39,920 bases of DNA from Flavobacterium sp. (GCF_027531905.1 NZ_JAPZSU010000023.1:1-39920); one strand, 5' to 3'; counted from the stretch's first letter, positions 1-9,005 are shown. Numbers and translations: made by a program. Notes: generated by a model from the letters alone, not told the origin.

Positions 1-69
1 ATTAGGGCTTTTTTGATGAAGGTGTTCTAACACTTCAATCTCTTCTTTTTTTAGGGTTACATATCTCAT
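1..69 (-). mobile_element. N-terminus of an IS630-type transposase (partial)
   Basis: An open frame begins with ATG at 69 on the minus strand and runs off the left edge. Its 23 residues (MRYVTLKKEEIEVL...HQKSPN) look like the first helix of the helix-turn-helix domain of IS630-family transposases, which often open with a short beta strand and a 'T..E...L' helix. Only the N-terminus is visible, so the family call is tentative; another helix-turn-helix protein is possible. Its position just past a truncated gene supports an insertion sequence. The outer end of the element should lie between about 70 and 125, but I could not define its terminal repeat. Confidence 0.5.
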
Positions 70-93
70 AATGAGATAAATATACAAATTTAA

Positions 94-614
94 CTACATA
101 TAAACAATAAAATACGACATTATTTTATTCTGATTACTTAAGTCTGAAATTAATAGCATTTTTTTGTTTGCGCCGATGTAAATTCCATAAAAAATAGCTG
201 GTGAAATTATCCATTTTCCGAACCAAATTTTGGATTATTAGCAGAATTTGAAGTTACTCTGATTCTACTAGCAATACCTGATTTATTTGTTAGATAAGGA
301 ATAAATGATGTTCCAATGCTGATGTCACCTAGCCCTGTTTTATTAATCGTATTTGAGTTAGTTGAGATTAAAGGAGCGTCAAATCGAATTGTCCAGGCGC
401 GATTACCGATGGGTTTTAATACCCTAAGGTTGGTGGTGTTATAGGTACCGTTTTTTGTGTCTAAGTATTCGTTAAATAAAACAAGGCTTTCTTTAAAATA
501 AGTAAATCTCGCTTCAGAAAAAGGGTTTTGTTCACTTCGAATTGTTTTCTTTTCTTGAGCAATAAGTACTACGGTCGGTACTATAAATGATAAAAGGAAC
601 AATAGCTTTCTCAT
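94..614 (-). pseudogene. Outer-membrane beta-barrel-like protein, frameshifted and truncated
   Basis: The frame starting at 614 has a signal peptide (about residues 1-19, ending ..LIAQ) followed by alternating-pattern sequence typical of flavobacterial outer-membrane proteins, and stops at 207 after 135 residues (..NPKFGSENG). One frame over, reading continues without a break to a stop at 94: GKWIISPAIFYGIYIG, then KKMLLISDLSNQNK. The expected junction reads ..FGSGKW.., so one G appears to be missing near 213-220. The downstream part also ends early, just before the transposase start at 69, so the 3' part of the gene is probably replaced by the insertion sequence. No named family is recognised; a transporter-like barrel is my best guess. 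It is probably non-functional. Confidence 0.6.
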
Positions 615-712
615 AAAAATTCAAATTATGAGAGGCTAATTTAATAAAATGAATTGATTTTTAGGTTTTTGTGTTTTTGTTTTTTGATTGATTAGTTTTT
701 GAAAACTAAAAA

Positions 713-743
713 AAAAACACCAAACGTGTCATTTGATGTTTTT
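713..743 (-). terminator. Intrinsic terminator after aroE
   Basis: Arms 713-726 and 730-743 form a 14-bp stem with a 3-nt loop. Two positions that mismatch on the plus strand become G-U pairs on the minus strand, and the minus-strand copy is followed by a run of about ten T. Both facts orient it as the terminator of the aroE transcript. Confidence 0.7.
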
Positions 744-764
744 GAAGTATAAAGAAATATTTTT

Positions 765-1514
765 TTATTTATTCCAAATGCGCCAAGCTTTCTCAGCTTG
801 TAGAATGAGCATATCTAGACCATTTTTGGTTTGTGCTCCACGTTTTTTGGCTTTCTTTAGAAAAACTGTTTCTGCAGGATTGTAAATCAAATCATAAGCA
901 ATATGTTTTTCTGTAAAGAATTCATAAGGAATGTCTGGAAAATTAGCTGTATTCGGACTGGTTCCTAGTGGAGTTGTATTGATAATTATAGTATGGTTTT
1001 CAAAAACAGTCGCGTTGAGTAAATCGTAGCGAATGGTCTTTTCTTTGTTTTCTCTTGAAACAAAGGTGTACAAAATCCCCAGTTCTTCCAACGCAAAAGC
1101 AACTCCTTTTGCTGCGCCACCCGTGCCTAAAATCAAAGCTTTTGTGTGATGGGGTTGCAATAGTGGTTCTAATGATTTTTTGAATCCGTAATAGTCGGTA
1201 TTGTAGCCTTTTAATTTTCCGTTTTTGGTAAATTTAATGGTGTTTACAGCGCCAATTACGGTTGCTTTTTTTGATAATTTATCCAAAAAAGGTAATATCG
1301 CTTCTTTGTAAGGAATGGTAACATTCAATCCTTTTAAATCAGGATTATTTTTGACTAATTCGGTAAAATAATTAATGTCTTCAATGTCAAAATTTTCATA
1401 GGTATAGCCTTCAAAAACAGGATCTTTGAACTTTTCTGTAAAATGACCTTTAGAAAATGAATAGCTAATATTGCGTCCGAGTAATCCAAAACGCATCTTT
1501 AGAGAATCAATCAT
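765..1514 (-). CDS. aroE: Shikimate dehydrogenase
   Basis: Reduces 3-dehydroshikimate to shikimate with NADPH in the cytoplasmic shikimate pathway for aromatic amino acids. Visible signatures: substrate-binding GRNISYSFSK near residue 14, NVTIPYK with catalytic Lys70, GAVNTI at 88-93, NTD with catalytic Asp107, the dinucleotide loop GTGGAAK at 130-136, and NTTPLG further on. At 249 residues it is close to, or slightly shorter than, the usual AroE. The first ATG is at 1514, but Met7 (1496) directly precedes the conserved RFGLLG and may be the true start. It lies 2 bp after the TPR gene and is surely co-transcribed with it. Confidence 0.95.
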   Translation of the reverse strand: MIDSLKMRFGLLGRNISYSFSKGHFTEKFKDPVFEGYTYENFDIEDINYFTELVKNNPDLKGLNVTIPYKEAILPFLDKLSKKATVIGAVNTIKFTKNGKLKGYNTDYYGFKKSLEPLLQPHHTKALILGTGGAAKGVAFALEELGILYTFVSRENKEKTIRYDLLNATVFENHTIIINTTPLGTSPNTANFPDIPYEFFTEKHIAYDLIYNPAETVFLKKAKKRGAQTKNGLDMLILQAEKAWRIWNK

Positions 1515-1516
1515 TG

Positions 1517-2911
1517 TTATTTTTTATGTTTTGCAATATAGTTTTGAACCATTTTTCGATTCCAAACTACAGGGAATAAATCTTCTATTAAAATATAGTT
1601 GTCAAAATTAAGTCGTAACGCATTGCTTAAATGAAATTTTCCTTTGGTTTCGTCTTGGATCATCAGGTATAATCCAGATAGACGATATTCAATTTCGTTT
1701 TCCTCTGGAAAAAATTCTGCCGCTTGTAATAAAGTTTGTATCGCGGTTTCAAATTCACCTAAAAATTGTAAAATATCTACCCAAAACAACCAAGTGTCTA
1801 ATTGATAATCGCCAAATTCAACAGCTTTACGGTATCCAAATTCAGCTTCTTCATAGAAGTTCATTTGTTTATTGATAGAGGCATAGCGTTTCCAGTACAA
1901 ACGATTTTGATTGTCAATTGCCAAAGCTTTATTCACAAAAAACAATGCTTTTTGGTAGTTTTTTTGACGCATGTAAAAATCTGTGATGGCTATCCAGCCT
2001 TTGTCCAATAAAGGATCTTCATGAACGGTTTGGTTAAAGAACTTTAGAGCCAATACTTTATTTCCTAGTTTTTCATGGCATTTTCCAATGCGAAGCAAAG
2101 CATAAGAAGTTGCATCATCTAATTCTATAGTTCTAGTATAGCTTACGATTGCTTCTTCATATTTTTTTAAGCGTTCTAAAGCTTTTGCTTTTTCCATAAA
2201 AGCCCCCATGAATTCTTCGTCGATTAATGTGGCATAATCAAAGGCACGAATAGCGTTTTCGTATTCTTTTACGCTATAATGCAAGCGTCCTAGTTGATGC
2301 CATGCAATTTCGCTGTAAGGATTTCTATCGATGTATTTGATGAGATAAGCAATTGCTTCTTGATTTTGATCTAAAAATTCAAAACAATACACTACGTTAT
2401 ACAAAGCAGATTGATCTTCGATGTCTTCTTCTAAACATTGGATGAAACTTTGTTTGGCTGATTCTAAATTGTCCATAAACAAATATTCCATGCCAATTAA
2501 GTTATAGACATCTGCATAATCATCGGTATATTTTAAGGCGATTTGGAGTTGTTCAACTGCTTTTTCATGTTGGTCTCTTTTGGACCAAATATTAGCTTTT
2601 TGAATAAAAATTTCTTCGTTTGTAGGCTCAATCGCATACAATTCGTTTAGCATTTTTTCGGCCAAATCTAGTTTATCATCGTAAACTAACATTTCTACCT
2701 GAACGAGTTTAAGTCCAGTAGATTTAGGATGTTGATCTAGTGCAAGTTTTAAGGCTTTTTTAGCTAAGTTGGCTTTTCCAATATCTAGGTAATGAAGAAT
2801 AATTTCTTCAAATTCCTCGGAGTCAAAAAAGAACACTTTGTTGGTCTTCAACATCGACTCAAATTTGGATAAAGACAAGCTGTAGTCTTCTTCTTCGTTG
2901 CTTAATTGCAT
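1517..2911 (-). CDS. Tetratricopeptide repeat protein
   Basis: A 464-residue protein made almost wholly of TPR units; repeated 34-residue helical pairs with A/G at position 8 and A at position 20 can be followed from about residue 40 to 420 (for example ..AWHQLGRLHYSVKEYENAI.. and ..LLRIGKCHEKLGNKVLAL..). There is no signal peptide or membrane segment, so it is probably cytoplasmic and works as a protein-binding scaffold. It stands directly upstream of aroE, an arrangement I believe is common in flavobacteria, but nothing links it to aromatic synthesis. Partner unknown. Confidence 0.9.
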   Translation of the reverse strand: MQLSNEEEDYSLSLSKFESMLKTNKVFFFDSEEFEEIILHYLDIGKANLAKKALKLALDQHPKSTGLKLVQVEMLVYDDKLDLAEKMLNELYAIEPTNEEIFIQKANIWSKRDQHEKAVEQLQIALKYTDDYADVYNLIGMEYLFMDNLESAKQSFIQCLEEDIEDQSALYNVVYCFEFLDQNQEAIAYLIKYIDRNPYSEIAWHQLGRLHYSVKEYENAIRAFDYATLIDEEFMGAFMEKAKALERLKKYEEAIVSYTRTIELDDATSYALLRIGKCHEKLGNKVLALKFFNQTVHEDPLLDKGWIAITDFYMRQKNYQKALFFVNKALAIDNQNRLYWKRYASINKQMNFYEEAEFGYRKAVEFGDYQLDTWLFWVDILQFLGEFETAIQTLLQAAEFFPEENEIEYRLSGLYLMIQDETKGKFHLSNALRLNFDNYILIEDLFPVVWNRKMVQNYIAKHKK

Positions 2912-2930
2912 ACTTAAATTATTTTGAGTT

Positions 2931-2998
2931 TGCCTAATTTAAAATTAGGTAACCTTAGTGTTAGTGTGAGGTTTTTTTGAAATTGTTGTGAACAATTT
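2931..2998. promoter_or_regulatory. Two dyad-symmetric sites upstream of the TPR gene
   Basis: A near-perfect dyad at 2931-2951 (CCTAATTT, one base, AAATTAGG) and a second at 2980-2998 (AAATTGTT, GTG, AACAATTT) lie 20-87 bp upstream of the TPR start. Neither is followed by a T run on the minus strand, so they do not look like terminators. They could be operators; no regulator is implied by the sequence. Confidence 0.3.
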
Positions 2999-3049
2999 AA
3001 TTAACAAGCCTTTTTTATTTTCTAGACCTTTTTCGGTGTCCGCTTGAAG

Positions 3050-4243
3050 CTATTTGTTTTTGCTAAATGCTACTTCATTCATTACCTCAAGAAGGATGGC
3101 GCAACCTTCTCTAATTTCTTCTTCTGAAATAGTTAGCGGAGGAGTGATTCGTATAGCGCAGCCTTCAAAAAGCAACCAGAATAGAATTAACCCTCTGTCT
3201 TGACACTTTAAAATAACTTCGTTGGTGATTTCTGCATGTTCCGTCATGGCTGCAAGCATCAATCCTTTACCTCTGATTTCTTTTATCAAAGGATGTACCA
3301 AAAGACTTCTAAACAGTTTTTCTTTCTCTAAAGCAGCTGTCATGAGATTTGTCTCGGTAATTTCCTGCAAGGTGGCCAAACTAGCTGCCGCAATGACAGG
3401 ATGCCCTCCAAAGGTGGTAATGTGTCCTAATTTTGGATCATGGCTCAATAAATCCATCATTTCTGGTGCAGCTGTAAATGCGCCAACGGGCATTCCGCCG
3501 CCCATTCCTTTTCCCATAACCACTATGTCTGGGACTACATCGTAGTTTTGAAAGCCAAATAATTTACCTGTTCTTCCAAATCCTGGTTGAATTTCATCGA
3601 CAATCATCATAGCTCCTACTTCTGTGCAACGTTGTCGTACTTTTTTAAGAAAATCATTTTCTGGTTGAATAAAACCAGCACCACCTTGAATGGTTTCAAG
3701 GATGATACCTGCGGTTTTAGTCGTTATTTTTTCTAAATCGGCTTCGTTATTAAAGGTGATAAAATCCACATCGGGAATTAAAGGCCGAAATACTTGCTTT
3801 CTTTCTTCAAAGCCCATAACACTCATGGAACCCATGGTGTTTCCGTGATAGGCATTGTGGCATGAGATTAATTGGCTTCTGCCTGTGGTTCTTCTTGCTA
3901 ATTTTAAGGCACCTTCAATGGCTTCTGTACCAGAATTGACTAAATAGGTTTTCTTTAATGGTTCAGGTAATTGTTCCGCTAATAGTTTACAAAAAGCAAC
4001 AGAAGGACTTTGAGAATATTCGCCGTAAACCATAACATGCGAATATTTATCTAATTGATTTTTGATAGCATCATTCACCCGCTTGTTTTGATGTCCCAAA
4101 GTACAAGCGGATACGCCAGCTACAAAATCTAAATATTTCTTATTATTTGTGTCGTAAATGTAGGAACCAATGGCATGCGAAACTTCCATTCCTAATGGGT
4201 AAGGTGAAGTCTGTGCTTGGTATTTGATAAAATCTGTATTCAT
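3050..4243 (-). CDS. Class III (ornithine-type) PLP-dependent aminotransferase
   Basis: A fold-type I aminotransferase of the acetylornithine/4-aminobutyrate group (397 residues). Visible: VNSGTEAIEGALKLAR near 103-118 for phosphate binding, the YHGNT motif near 132, VDEIQPGFGRTG with cofactor-binding Asp216, and the PLP lysine Lys245 in VMGKGMGGG. No signal peptide; cytoplasmic. Similar flavobacterial proteins are annotated only as aspartate aminotransferase family, and no arginine-synthesis genes are nearby, so I do not call it argD. It is transcribed in the same direction as the OstA-like gene, 74 bp downstream of it. Confidence 0.88.
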   Translation of the reverse strand: MNTDFIKYQAQTSPYPLGMEVSHAIGSYIYDTNNKKYLDFVAGVSACTLGHQNKRVNDAIKNQLDKYSHVMVYGEYSQSPSVAFCKLLAEQLPEPLKKTYLVNSGTEAIEGALKLARRTTGRSQLISCHNAYHGNTMGSMSVMGFEERKQVFRPLIPDVDFITFNNEADLEKITTKTAGIILETIQGGAGFIQPENDFLKKVRQRCTEVGAMMIVDEIQPGFGRTGKLFGFQNYDVVPDIVVMGKGMGGGMPVGAFTAAPEMMDLLSHDPKLGHITTFGGHPVIAAASLATLQEITETNLMTAALEKEKLFRSLLVHPLIKEIRGKGLMLAAMTEHAEITNEVILKCQDRGLILFWLLFEGCAIRITPPLTISEEEIREGCAILLEVMNEVAFSKNK

Positions 4244-4317
4244 TTTGAATGCTCAGTTTAAATAAAATGTTAGATTCATTTCATTATGGATGTTTTGAAT
4301 ACTTAAATCCGCTTCAG

Positions 4318-5961
4318 CTATTTTTTTGACTTTGCTGTAGGTTTCTTTTTGTCGTAATTCAATGTTTCTTTTCGGGGTTTAATGGGCACGCCCGCTCGAT
4401 CATTTGCTATTTTAGTTTGTTTGGCAATTTTTTCGTTGTCGATGTTTTCTTCGGGAGGAAAAATGTCGTCTTTGGATTTGATTCGTTCGTCTCCTCGCCA
4501 GACGAGTCCTTTTAGTTTCCGGGCATTTTCGGGAAGATCTTTCTCAGGAAAAATATCACCATCTACCTCTTTGAAGAAAGTAATGGTTTCAATGGTATTT
4601 TTATCAAAGACAATATTGATTTTACTACTCTTATTTTTGTTGATTCCAATAAGCTCATTATCGTCATTTCTCATGTAATAAATGACTTCGGTATTTTTGA
4701 TGATGTCGACATCGTGGAGTTTTCCCTCTTTAAATTTTCCGAATAAATTCTGCCCTTTCACTTGATTAAAACCGGTACCCAAGGTGTCTTTAGAGACGAT
4801 GAACGTGTTATTGAGGACTTTTAAGGAATCTAATTTTTCGGTTTTAGAATCTCCAATTAAATGCATGATGTCGCCTGTAATTTGATTTTCTGCATTCCAT
4901 AAAATCGGATTGCCAATGAGTTTTGTCAATGCTGTTTTGGTGCTAGAATGGATAGAATCGCATTTGCCGCTCATATCCGTTTTGTAAAAACGAACATTGT
5001 TGAAAGCTCTAATGATTCTATTGCCTTCTTTTCCTGTGACCATTAATTTTTTTCCGTGAATATAGACAGAGTCATTTTCTACAAAGTTAACCGCTAGGGC
5101 TCGTTTGGTCACAAACATAGAATCTTGCTTTTTGTAAATTTCGGCATAATGTCCTTTTACAATCCCTCGATTAATCGAATCTGTTATTTTTACATTTCGC
5201 GTTGCGGATGCAAATTCTTTATTTCGGTCATAATATAAACTATCTCCCTTAATTAATCGGTCGTTATATTTGATATAGGATTTATTTAAAAAATGCGCTA
5301 AATTTTTCTTTGTGTCGTAAAATCCTTTTTCTGTATAAATATAGTTGGCTTTGCTGGTTATAGTCGATGGACCTAGTAAATAGGAATGTCCCGAGTTACT
5401 ATAATAATCCAAATGGTTGGATTTGATAACATAAGTTGGATTGGTAATTGTAACTGCCGTCAAAAATTGAAACTTCTTTTGAGTTACGTAATACCTACCA
5501 GATTTACTTTTGAGCGTATTTTCTTTGTTGACAATGGTGCCGTTAGTATTATAAAATACTTCTTGAGTATTGCGATCAAAATTAATGGTATCGGTGGCTA
5601 AAGTGGCATCTGGTGAGCTCATAACCGCATTTCCAGTTGCGAACGCTTTTTTTACGTTACCACTGTATTCCGCATATTTACTATTTAAGAATAGTGTGTC
5701 TCCTTGAACCAACTGCACATTTCCAAAGGCTTTGATGTAATTTTCTTTTTCAAAATAGTAGGCTTTGTTACAAGTCATCACTACACCATCGTGAATAATA
5801 CGAACGTTTCCTGTAAATAATGCTGCATCAGGAGCTTCGATTTGATTAACGGTAAAAAAATCGGAATATTCTACAACAATTTTCTTGGGAGCCTGTGCCA
5901 ATAAGTGAGGAGTAATGCTAATTATCAAACAAAAACGGATAATATATACTAGTTTCTTCAA
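4318..5961 (-). CDS. OstA-like (LptA/LptD N-terminal domain) protein
   Basis: A 547-residue exported protein with a signal peptide ending about residue 23 (..LLAQA). The N-terminal part contains repeated short beta-strand units of the OstA/LptA kind (NVRIIHDGVVMTCNKAYYFE.. then GNVQLVQGDTLFLNSKYAEY..), which build the jellyroll that shields lipopolysaccharide lipid in transit across the periplasm. Similar repeats continue to about residue 400. The C-terminus is lysine-rich and probably disordered. It is far longer than E. coli LptA and lacks an obvious LptD barrel. A role in lipopolysaccharide transport is inferred from the family. Confidence 0.82.
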   Translation of the reverse strand: MKKLVYIIRFCLIISITPHLLAQAPKKIVVEYSDFFTVNQIEAPDAALFTGNVRIIHDGVVMTCNKAYYFEKENYIKAFGNVQLVQGDTLFLNSKYAEYSGNVKKAFATGNAVMSSPDATLATDTINFDRNTQEVFYNTNGTIVNKENTLKSKSGRYYVTQKKFQFLTAVTITNPTYVIKSNHLDYYSNSGHSYLLGPSTITSKANYIYTEKGFYDTKKNLAHFLNKSYIKYNDRLIKGDSLYYDRNKEFASATRNVKITDSINRGIVKGHYAEIYKKQDSMFVTKRALAVNFVENDSVYIHGKKLMVTGKEGNRIIRAFNNVRFYKTDMSGKCDSIHSSTKTALTKLIGNPILWNAENQITGDIMHLIGDSKTEKLDSLKVLNNTFIVSKDTLGTGFNQVKGQNLFGKFKEGKLHDVDIIKNTEVIYYMRNDDNELIGINKNKSSKINIVFDKNTIETITFFKEVDGDIFPEKDLPENARKLKGLVWRGDERIKSKDDIFPPEENIDNEKIAKQTKIANDRAGVPIKPRKETLNYDKKKPTAKSKK

Positions 5962-5977
5962 TGGGAAAAATTTTTGT

Positions 5978-5985
5978 CAAATTTA
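5978..5985 (-). promoter_or_regulatory. Possible -7 promoter element of the OstA-like gene
   Basis: On the minus strand the sequence reads TAAATTTG, a full match to the Bacteroidota -7 consensus TAnnTTTG, 17 bp before the start codon. No good -33 TTTG is seen at the expected distance. Confidence 0.35.
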
Positions 5986-6244
5986 TAAAAAACCAATGGA
6001 GTATAGGTTTATTATGATTTATTTGTGTCTGTTAAAATTATTGTTAAAAATAGAATTCTTGTGTACTTCAAATTACTAACAATTTTGTTTACTCTCACGT
6101 TGTAGTAGTGCTAAAATAAAGGAGGTAATTGCTAAGGTTGTATTAAAACGGCATATTTTTAGGGCTTTTTTTGTAAATTTAGAAAATCGAACAGTTATTT
6201 CTTCATTTTTCATAATTATGAGAAAATAATAAAATTTATCTACT

Positions 6245-8116
6245 ATGTTTAAAAAAATAGCCTTAATTTTCTTTGCAGGTGCATTAGTGCTAGCCGCAGG
6301 ATGCAAAACTAAAGATCTAAAAATGAATTCAGAAAAGAAAGCAACCACCGCAGAACACAAAAAAGTGGTCTATCAAGTTTTTACTCGTTTATTTGGAAAC
6401 ACCAACACGACCAATAAACCTTGGGGAACAATTGAAGAAAATGGAGTAGGTAAATTCAATGATTTTACGGATAAAGCCTTGCATGAAATTAAAGATTTAG
6501 GGGTGACTCATATTTGGTATACAGGAGTGCCACATCATGCTTTGGTTCGCGATTATACTGCTTATGGAATTTCAAATGACGATCCAGATGTAGTAAAAGG
6601 TAGAGCGGGATCACCTTATGCAGTTAAGGATTATTATAATGTAAACCCTGATTTGGCAGTCAATCCAGCCAATAGATTAGCTGAGTTTGAAGCATTGATA
6701 GCAAGAACTCACAAAGCAGGAATGAAGGTAATTATTGATATTGTTCCGAATCATATCGCTCGTAAATATGAAGGAAAAAGCAATCCAAAAGGAGTTAAAG
6801 ATTTTGGTGCCGATGATGATGTTAGCGTTGAGTACAAAAGAGATAATAATTTTTATTACATTCCTAATACACGTTTTGAAGTTCCAGATGCTCCGAAACC
6901 ACTTAATGGAGAAAATCATCCTTTAGCAGATGGAAAATTTGATGAATTTCCAGCAAAATGGACAGGAAACGGCTCAAGAATGGCAAAACCCGATAAGAAT
7001 GATTGGTATGAAACAGTAAAAGTAAATTATGGTATTCGTCCCGATGGAGGAAAAGATTTTCCCGAACTTCCAGCTGGTTTCGATAAAAAAGATTATAAAG
7101 AACATTTTGCTTTTTGGGCAGATAAAAATGTACCAAATTCTTGGGTAAAATTTAAAGATATTGCCTTGTATTGGGTTGCCAAAGGTGTAGATGGCTTTCG
7201 TTATGACATGGCCGAAATGGTGCCTTATGAATTTTGGAGCTATATGAACTCGGCTATTAAAATGGCTAATCCAGATTCTTTTTTAATGGCTGAAGTTTAC
7301 AATCCAAAAGAATACAGAAATTATATTCATTTGGGTAAAATGGACTATTTGTATGATAAAGTTGAAACTTATGATAAATTAAAAGACGTAATTCAAGGAA
7401 GATCGTGGCCTGATGAAATTTCAGGAATTCAATACAATATGATGGATATTGAACATCATATGTTGCATTTTTTAGACAATCATGATGAACAACGTATTGC
7501 TAGTCCAGAATTTGCGGGTAGTGGCGAAAGAGGAAAACCTTTAATGGTTGTTTCTGCTACTTTGAGTTCTTCACCTACTATGATTTATTTCGGACAAGAA
7601 GTAGGAGAGCCAGCTAAAGAAGATGCTGGTTTCGGAACACATTCGAGAACATCTATTTTTGATTATATCGGGGTGCCCCATCATCAACGTTGGATGAATA
7701 ATGGTAAATTTGATGGAGGTCAATTGTCTTCAAGTGAAAAAGAATTACGTGATTTTTATAAACGTCTTTTGAATTTTTCATTAAAAAGTTCAGCTTTGAT
7801 GGGAGGGTATCAAGAAATTCAAGGCGCTAACAGAAATATCGTACAAGGATATGATAAAGATTTATACACTTTTGCGCGTTGGTCAAAAGAGGAACAATTG
7901 ATTGTAGTTGCCAACTTTTCTTCGACTACAGCCAGTATTTATGAAATGAGAGTTCCAGCAGATTTACTTGAAAAGTGGAATGTCAAAGATGGGGCGTATA
8001 CTCTTGTAGATCAATTGTATGGTAAATACAAAACAGAATTAATAGTGACCAATGGAGGGGGTAGGGCTTCAATAGCCATCGCTCCATCAGAATCTTTCAT
8101 ATTAAAATTGCAATAA
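6245..8116 (+). CDS. GH13 alpha-amylase-family lipoprotein
   Basis: A 623-residue glycoside hydrolase acting on alpha-glucans. The N-terminus is a lipoprotein signal with lipobox LAAGC (Cys20), so it is anchored outside the inner membrane. GH13 regions are clear: DIVPNH near 165-170 (region I), GFRYDMAE with nucleophile Asp321 (region II), MAEVYN with acid/base Glu350 (region III), and LDNHDEQR with Asp414 (region IV). The C-terminal part is the usual all-beta domain. It is a lone gene: no susC/susD pair or other glycan gene flanks it, and it ends in its own terminator. Exact substrate cannot be told. Confidence 0.92.
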   Translation: MFKKIALIFFAGALVLAAGCKTKDLKMNSEKKATTAEHKKVVYQVFTRLFGNTNTTNKPWGTIEENGVGKFNDFTDKALHEIKDLGVTHIWYTGVPHHALVRDYTAYGISNDDPDVVKGRAGSPYAVKDYYNVNPDLAVNPANRLAEFEALIARTHKAGMKVIIDIVPNHIARKYEGKSNPKGVKDFGADDDVSVEYKRDNNFYYIPNTRFEVPDAPKPLNGENHPLADGKFDEFPAKWTGNGSRMAKPDKNDWYETVKVNYGIRPDGGKDFPELPAGFDKKDYKEHFAFWADKNVPNSWVKFKDIALYWVAKGVDGFRYDMAEMVPYEFWSYMNSAIKMANPDSFLMAEVYNPKEYRNYIHLGKMDYLYDKVETYDKLKDVIQGRSWPDEISGIQYNMMDIEHHMLHFLDNHDEQRIASPEFAGSGERGKPLMVVSATLSSSPTMIYFGQEVGEPAKEDAGFGTHSRTSIFDYIGVPHHQRWMNNGKFDGGQLSSSEKELRDFYKRLLNFSLKSSALMGGYQEIQGANRNIVQGYDKDLYTFARWSKEEQLIVVANFSSTTASIYEMRVPADLLEKWNVKDGAYTLVDQLYGKYKTELIVTNGGGRASIAIAPSESFILKLQ

Positions 8117-8137
8117 AAAGTTAGTTTTGTTTCATAA

Positions 8138-8167
8138 AAAAAATGCTCCGTAATTGGAGCATTTTTT
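8138..8167. terminator. Bidirectional terminator between the amylase and SOD genes
   Basis: Arms 8138-8149 and 8156-8167 pair perfectly over 12 bp (AAAAAATGCTCC) around a 6-nt loop. A on one side and T on the other let it end transcription from both convergent genes. Confidence 0.85.
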
Positions 8168-8216
8168 ATGGAATTTAATTTGTATTCGAATAGATTTTTC
8201 GCTTGCAACGTCTAAT

Positions 8217-8999
8217 TTATTTTTTCTTAAAGGTTGCCTGATAATTTTCGTTGACTTTATTCCAATCAATGACATTAAAAAAGGCATCGATATAATTTTT
8301 TCGTTTGTATTGGTAGTCAATATAATAAGAATGTTCCCAAATATCTAAAGCCAAAATAGGTTTTCCGTGATAACCAACTACAGGGACTAAAGGCATCAAT
8401 GGGTTGTCCTGATTTTGTGTACTAGTAATTTGGAGTTTTCCTTCACGATCTACCACTAACCAAACCCAACCTGAACCAAAATGCTTTGAAGCAGTGTTTT
8501 TAAATTGAGTAGTGAAATTTTCAAAAGAGCCAAAGTCTTTAGCAATAGCTCCTGCCAACGTATCTTTAGGAACGCCACCACCTTTTGGCCCCATTATTTT
8601 CCAAAAAAGACTATGATTGTAATATCCTCCAGCATTGTTTCGTATTTCTGGATTATTAATGTCAAGTTTAGTAAGTACTTCTTCAATAGACAAATTTTCT
8701 AAAGGAGTACCTTTGATGGCTTTGTTTAAATTATTGGTATACGTTAAATAATGCTTAGAATAATGCAATTCAAGCGCTAATGCTGAAATTGATGGCGATA
8801 AAGCATCGTATTTATAGGGTAAAGGTTCGACCTGAAAAGAACCATCATCTGCCTTTACATCTTCTGGGTTACCAATGGTTATTTTTTGTTCAGCAGCTGG
8901 AAGAGGGACTTCTACGACCTCTACAAGTTCTTTTTTATTGCAGCTTGCTAACAATATAAGGGATAAAAAAAGAGTTGCTAAAAAAAAATATTTTCTCAT
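8217..8999 (-). CDS. Lipoprotein superoxide dismutase, Mn-type by active-site residues
   Basis: Converts superoxide to oxygen and hydrogen peroxide. The 260-residue protein starts with a lipoprotein signal, lipobox LLASC with Cys20, then a spacer of about 35 residues before the SOD fold. Metal ligands are visible: His79 (LELHYSKHY), His129 (YNHSLFW), Asp219 and His223 (LDIWEHSYY). Gly in NNAGGYYNH and Gln197 in NQDNP are the pattern of manganese enzymes; iron enzymes have Gln at the first site and Ala at the second, so it should be Mn or cambialistic. It is the last gene of the LUD-cdsA-psd-ACBP run, 6 bp after ACBP. Location outside the cytoplasm is unusual and suggests defence against external superoxide. 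Confidence 0.93.
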   Translation of the reverse strand: MRKYFFLATLFLSLILLASCNKKELVEVVEVPLPAAEQKITIGNPEDVKADDGSFQVEPLPYKYDALSPSISALALELHYSKHYLTYTNNLNKAIKGTPLENLSIEEVLTKLDINNPEIRNNAGGYYNHSLFWKIMGPKGGGVPKDTLAGAIAKDFGSFENFTTQFKNTASKHFGSGWVWLVVDREGKLQITSTQNQDNPLMPLVPVVGYHGKPILALDIWEHSYYIDYQYKRKNYIDAFFNVIDWNKVNENYQATFKKK

Positions 9000-9005
9000 G
9001 ATTCT

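Noticed and set aside
2980..2998. Terminator for the class III aminotransferase gene
   Set aside because: The 8-bp hairpin is on the right side of the gene, but the minus-strand copy is followed by A, C and only short T sequence, so it does not fit an intrinsic terminator.
6076..6213. Minus-strand 45-codon frame (MKNEEITVRFSKF..) upstream of the amylase gene
   Set aside because: It has a start and a hydrophobic stretch, but no recognisable family, no promoter element and no neighbour support. Kept out of the gene list as more likely chance.
6245..8116. Polysaccharide utilisation locus
   Set aside because: The GH13 lipoprotein stands alone; there is no SusC/SusD pair, sensor or further glycan enzyme adjacent.
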